NCBI RefSeq assembly: GCF_009695915.1
Contig: NZ_VUMZ01000001.1
Coordinates: forward strand, 310,001-374,000
Direction of reading: 5' to 3'
DNA length: 64,000 bases
Source of the DNA: Hornefia butyriciproducens
GTDB taxonomy: Bacteria > Bacillota > Clostridia > Peptostreptococcales > Anaerovoracaceae
Shown here: positions 61,903-64,000 of the stretch, piece after piece
How positions within the stretch are numbered: position 1 is the stretch's first letter
How the letters are laid out: each line of letters opens with the position of its first letter
Made by a program: the position numbers and the translations under genes
Notes under the pieces: generated by a model
The model's database searches: none
Told to the model about the DNA's origin: nothing
What the model saw: the letters and a program-made list of their open reading frames with translations, nothing else

Positions 61903-62577
61903 TCATCTCCGACAAACAATCGAATCGTCTATAATCTCCAGCGTGTCCCGCTTCACCCGACAGGGCAGATACAGAACTTCCACGCCGGCTCTGACGGCTT
62001 TCCTCAGGGTCTCACCAAACGCAGGGTGCGTCGTCATGTTGGGTCTTACCTCGATAATTCCCTCCATCTGTATCACAAAGGCCAGTACGGCGCGGTATCC
62101 CTCACCAACCGCCTTCATCAGTTCATGCAGATGCTTCACTCCCCGCTGCGTCGGTGCATCCGGGAAATACCCGATTCCGTCTACCTCCAGCGTGCAGCCC
62201 TTGACTTCCATCAGATACGGCACGCCCTCCCGCTCCATGTAAAAATCCATGCGGGAATTCCCATAGGAATACTCCGGGCGGATCGCACTGAAGCCCGCTC
62301 GACTCAGCCATTCCTGCACGACCCTGTTCGGCGCCTGGCTGTCGATATTCACAAGTCCCAGCCCTTCTTTGTACACCGCAATCAGATCCCATGCCGTTTT
62401 CCGGTTCGGATTTTCCGCCTTCGCCAGAATCACAGGTGCCCCCGGCAGCAGAAGTTCCCGGCATCGCCCGGTATTCTTCACATGCACGGTCTGCGGCGTT
62501 CCGTCGATTTCCACGTGAGCCACGAAACGGTTCGGCCGGTCTATGAATTTTCCTTCCACCGTGTTTTTATACTGCAT
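61903..62577 (-). CDS. sfsA: SfsA family protein (sugar fermentation stimulation)
   Basis: 224 residues: FIDRPNRFVAHVEIDG, HVKNTGRCRELLLPG, EYSYGNSRMDFYMERE and VKGCTLEVDGIGYFPDAPTQRGVKHLHEL are all SfsA marks; the family binds nucleic acid and has a nuclease-like fold, function unsettled. First gene of the run leading to the dehydratase cluster. Confidence 0.92.
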   Translation of the reverse strand: MQYKNTVEGKFIDRPNRFVAHVEIDGTPQTVHVKNTGRCRELLLPGAPVILAKAENPNRKTAWDLIAVYKEGLGLVNIDSQAPNRVVQEWLSRAGFSAIRPEYSYGNSRMDFYMEREGVPYLMEVKGCTLEVDGIGYFPDAPTQRGVKHLHELMKAVGEGYRAVLAFVIQMEGIIEVRPNMTTHPAFGETLRKAVRAGVEVLYLPCRVKRDTLEIIDDSIVCRR

Positions 62578-62725
62578 TGGCGTTGAATACCTCCGTTTCA
62601 GTTATTGTAACACATAGCCGACAAAAAATCATCCGCACAATTGTGATTGCTTTTCTGTCTCTCAATTTCTTCCGCCCTGACCACATTTATGCTATAATCG
62701 ATGTATGCTTGATATATGTTCATTA

Positions 62726-62751
62726 AGTCCCCGTTGGGTTTAACGGGGACT
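62726..62751. other. Perfect hairpin upstream of the agmatinase-family gene
   Basis: AGTCCCCGTT and AACGGGGACT form a perfect 10-bp stem with a six-base loop, 125 bp before the start codon. A further stem GCACCTT/AAGGTGC follows near 62768-62800. They may be leader structures or a terminator for either strand. The remaining 62578-62875 holds no gene I accept. Confidence 0.55.
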
Positions 62752-62875
62752 AACGGTATTTTTCGGCAGCACCTTTGTGTACAATCTATTCGCAAGGTGC
62801 GCCGCCACACATTAAGTCAACCCACTCTATACCAGAAAGTCAAAACTTATTTCACACACCAGACAGGAGGACATC

Positions 62876-63808
62876 ATGCTGAAACAAAATGAACACGCAA
62901 AAAAATCCGCCACATGGTTTGGACTGAACACGCCGGGTGCGGAAATCGCAGACGTTGACGCCGTTATTTTCGGAATTCCCTATGACGGCGGCGTCAGCTA
63001 CAGAGGCGGAGCCGCCCAGGCGCCGGATCTGCTGAGGGCCAACACTGATCATGCTACACCCTGTACGGAACGGCTCGGTTTCTACCGGGATTTCAGAGTT
63101 CTGGATGCAGGCAACTTCGATGGAACCGATCGGGATGAAATTTTCGCGGAAGTACAGGAATATGTTGAAACCCTTGTACGCAACGACGTGAGATTCACAA
63201 TGATCGGGGGCGACCATTCCGTCACAATTCCGGTTGAACGCGGAATCAATGCAGCGCTTGATGAGCCCTTTGGCATTATCCATATCGATGCGCATATGGA
63301 TCTCAGTTACGAACTGGAGGGAGATCCTCTTTCCCACGGTTCTACCGAGCAGCGCGCACTGGAAATGTCCAATATCACGTCTGAAGAGAACCTGTACTTC
63401 ATCGGAATCCGTTCAATTGAACCCGATGAATTTGAATTTCACATCGGCAGAAATCTTCAGATCAAGACCTCTTGGGACTGCTACAAAGAGGGAATCGAGG
63501 CGGTCGCTGACGACTGCATCACGAAGATGCGGAATTTCAGCAAGGTTTATCTGACCTTCGACATCGATGCGCTGGACCCGGCGTATGCAGCGGGCACCGG
63601 AACTCCTCAGTTCGGAGGGCTGACCTCGCGCATGGCGATGACTCTGCTGCAGAGGCTGTTTGCCGGACTGAACATCATCGGATTCGACATCGTAGAAATC
63701 GCGCCTCCTCTGGATGATTCGCTCGCGTCTATGTACGCCGGGCGCAAGCTGCTGACAGAAGGCTGGGGCGCCTGGGCTGACAGCCTCGGCAAGCTCGTCC
63801 GGTTCTGA
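62876..63808 (+). CDS. Agmatinase/ureohydrolase family protein
   Basis: 310 residues. The two-manganese site is complete: GGDHSVT, HIDAHMDL and TFDIDALDPAYAAGTGTPQFGG. The gap PAYAAGTGTP fits agmatinase and guanidinobutyrase groups; agmatinase is the default, giving putrescine and urea, but other guanidino substrates cannot be excluded. GGAGG five bases before ATG. Confidence 0.85.
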   Translation: MLKQNEHAKKSATWFGLNTPGAEIADVDAVIFGIPYDGGVSYRGGAAQAPDLLRANTDHATPCTERLGFYRDFRVLDAGNFDGTDRDEIFAEVQEYVETLVRNDVRFTMIGGDHSVTIPVERGINAALDEPFGIIHIDAHMDLSYELEGDPLSHGSTEQRALEMSNITSEENLYFIGIRSIEPDEFEFHIGRNLQIKTSWDCYKEGIEAVADDCITKMRNFSKVYLTFDIDALDPAYAAGTGTPQFGGLTSRMAMTLLQRLFAGLNIIGFDIVEIAPPLDDSLASMYAGRKLLTEGWGAWADSLGKLVRF

Positions 63809-63892
63809 AGTCCCGGACGATGCGCAGTCAGCACCATCAGGTCCTACAGCGACATAATGGACAGACACCGGTTAGAAACGTGCACCGCCAGA

Positions 63893-63941
63893 AGCACAGA
63901 AAAGGAGCAGTTCAATCTGAACCGCCCCTTTTCTGTGCTTT
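63893..63941. terminator. Bidirectional terminator after the agmatinase-family gene
   Basis: AGCACAGAAAAGG and CCTTTTCTGTGCT form a 13-bp stem, with T/A runs on both sides suited to ending transcripts from either strand. Confidence 0.8.
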
Positions 63942-63945
63942 AATT

Positions 63946-64000
63946 TCAACAGTCCCGCACGATCATCACGCCGTCTCGAAATCCCTCTTCATCGCCGCGA
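63946..64000 (-). CDS. C-terminal end of an unidentified minus-strand gene
   Basis: Seventeen open codons and a TGA on the minus strand, ending five bases from a bidirectional terminator; the visible end reads GDEEGFRDGVMIVRDC. Too short to identify; the convergent terminator makes a gene here plausible. Confidence 0.35.
   Translation of the reverse strand, partial: RGDEEGFRDGVMIVRDC

Noticed and set aside
62598-62810. 70-residue minus-strand frame upstream of the agmatinase-family gene
   Set aside because: Spans a perfect hairpin and the gene's leader; no ribosome site and low-complexity content.

Overview
The window looks like chromosome of an anaerobic Bacillota (Clostridia-type) bacterium. 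The basis is GGAGG ribosome binding sites before nearly every gene, tightly packed and mostly minus-strand operons, and clostridial-style families: a 2-hydroxyacyl-CoA dehydratase-type activase set, an AmmeMemoRadiSam locus, a beta-keto acid cleavage enzyme with an AtoE transporter, an Rrf2 regulator and a DUF815 ATPase. I cannot name the species from sequence alone.

1-8060 is an accessory island, visibly AT-richer than the rest: a type I restriction-modification operon. On the minus strand it runs XRE regulator, hsdM, hsdS, rhuM, tyrosine recombinase, a half-length hsdS, and hsdR, which leaves the window. A second hsdS half lies on the opposite strand between the half-gene and hsdR. Four copies of a 13-bp core in inverted arrangement show that the specificity subunit is shuffled by DNA inversion.

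8468-16786 holds sulfur assimilation (O-acetylhomoserine sulfhydrylase with a LysR and an Rrf2 regulator), AmmeMemoRadiSam genes with two unknown genes, and purC. Between purC and its likely promoter lie four tandem 138-bp units. Each has a hairpin carrying a Shine-Dalgarno in its loop and a start codon in its stem, and each opens a short reading frame; the last frame stops on the purC start codon.

16787-30000 carries a membrane metallophosphoesterase, a guanidinium exporter with a terminator-type leader whose two hairpin loops can kiss (guanidine riboswitch candidate), a Zn/Cd ATPase operon with its ArsR regulator, and a long operon queD/PTPS-folE2-folP-folK-ilvB-ilvN-2-hydroxyacid dehydrogenase that lacks folB. 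A secreted nuclease follows.

30000-44000 has housekeeping genes (ADP-ribosylglycohydrolase, rarA, mutY), an acyl-CoA ligase and thioesterase, and a sigma-54-controlled catabolic locus: AtoE-type carrier, BKACE, 3-hydroxyacid dehydrogenase and a PAS enhancer-binding activator, with a visible -24/-12 promoter and palindromic upstream sites.

44000-64000 has a 25-residue hydrophobic peptide gene with its own promoter and terminator, a HesB-like protein, sbcCD, tRNA-Val(GAC), a pyridoxal kinase family gene, a DUF815 ATPase, a polysaccharide deacetylase, a Na/Pi cotransporter, and a cluster of Crp/Fnr regulator, acyl-CoA ligase, dehydratase activase and two dehydratase-like proteins. A flavodoxin-like protein, sfsA and an agmatinase-family gene close the window. 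No CRISPR array, IS element or rRNA was seen.
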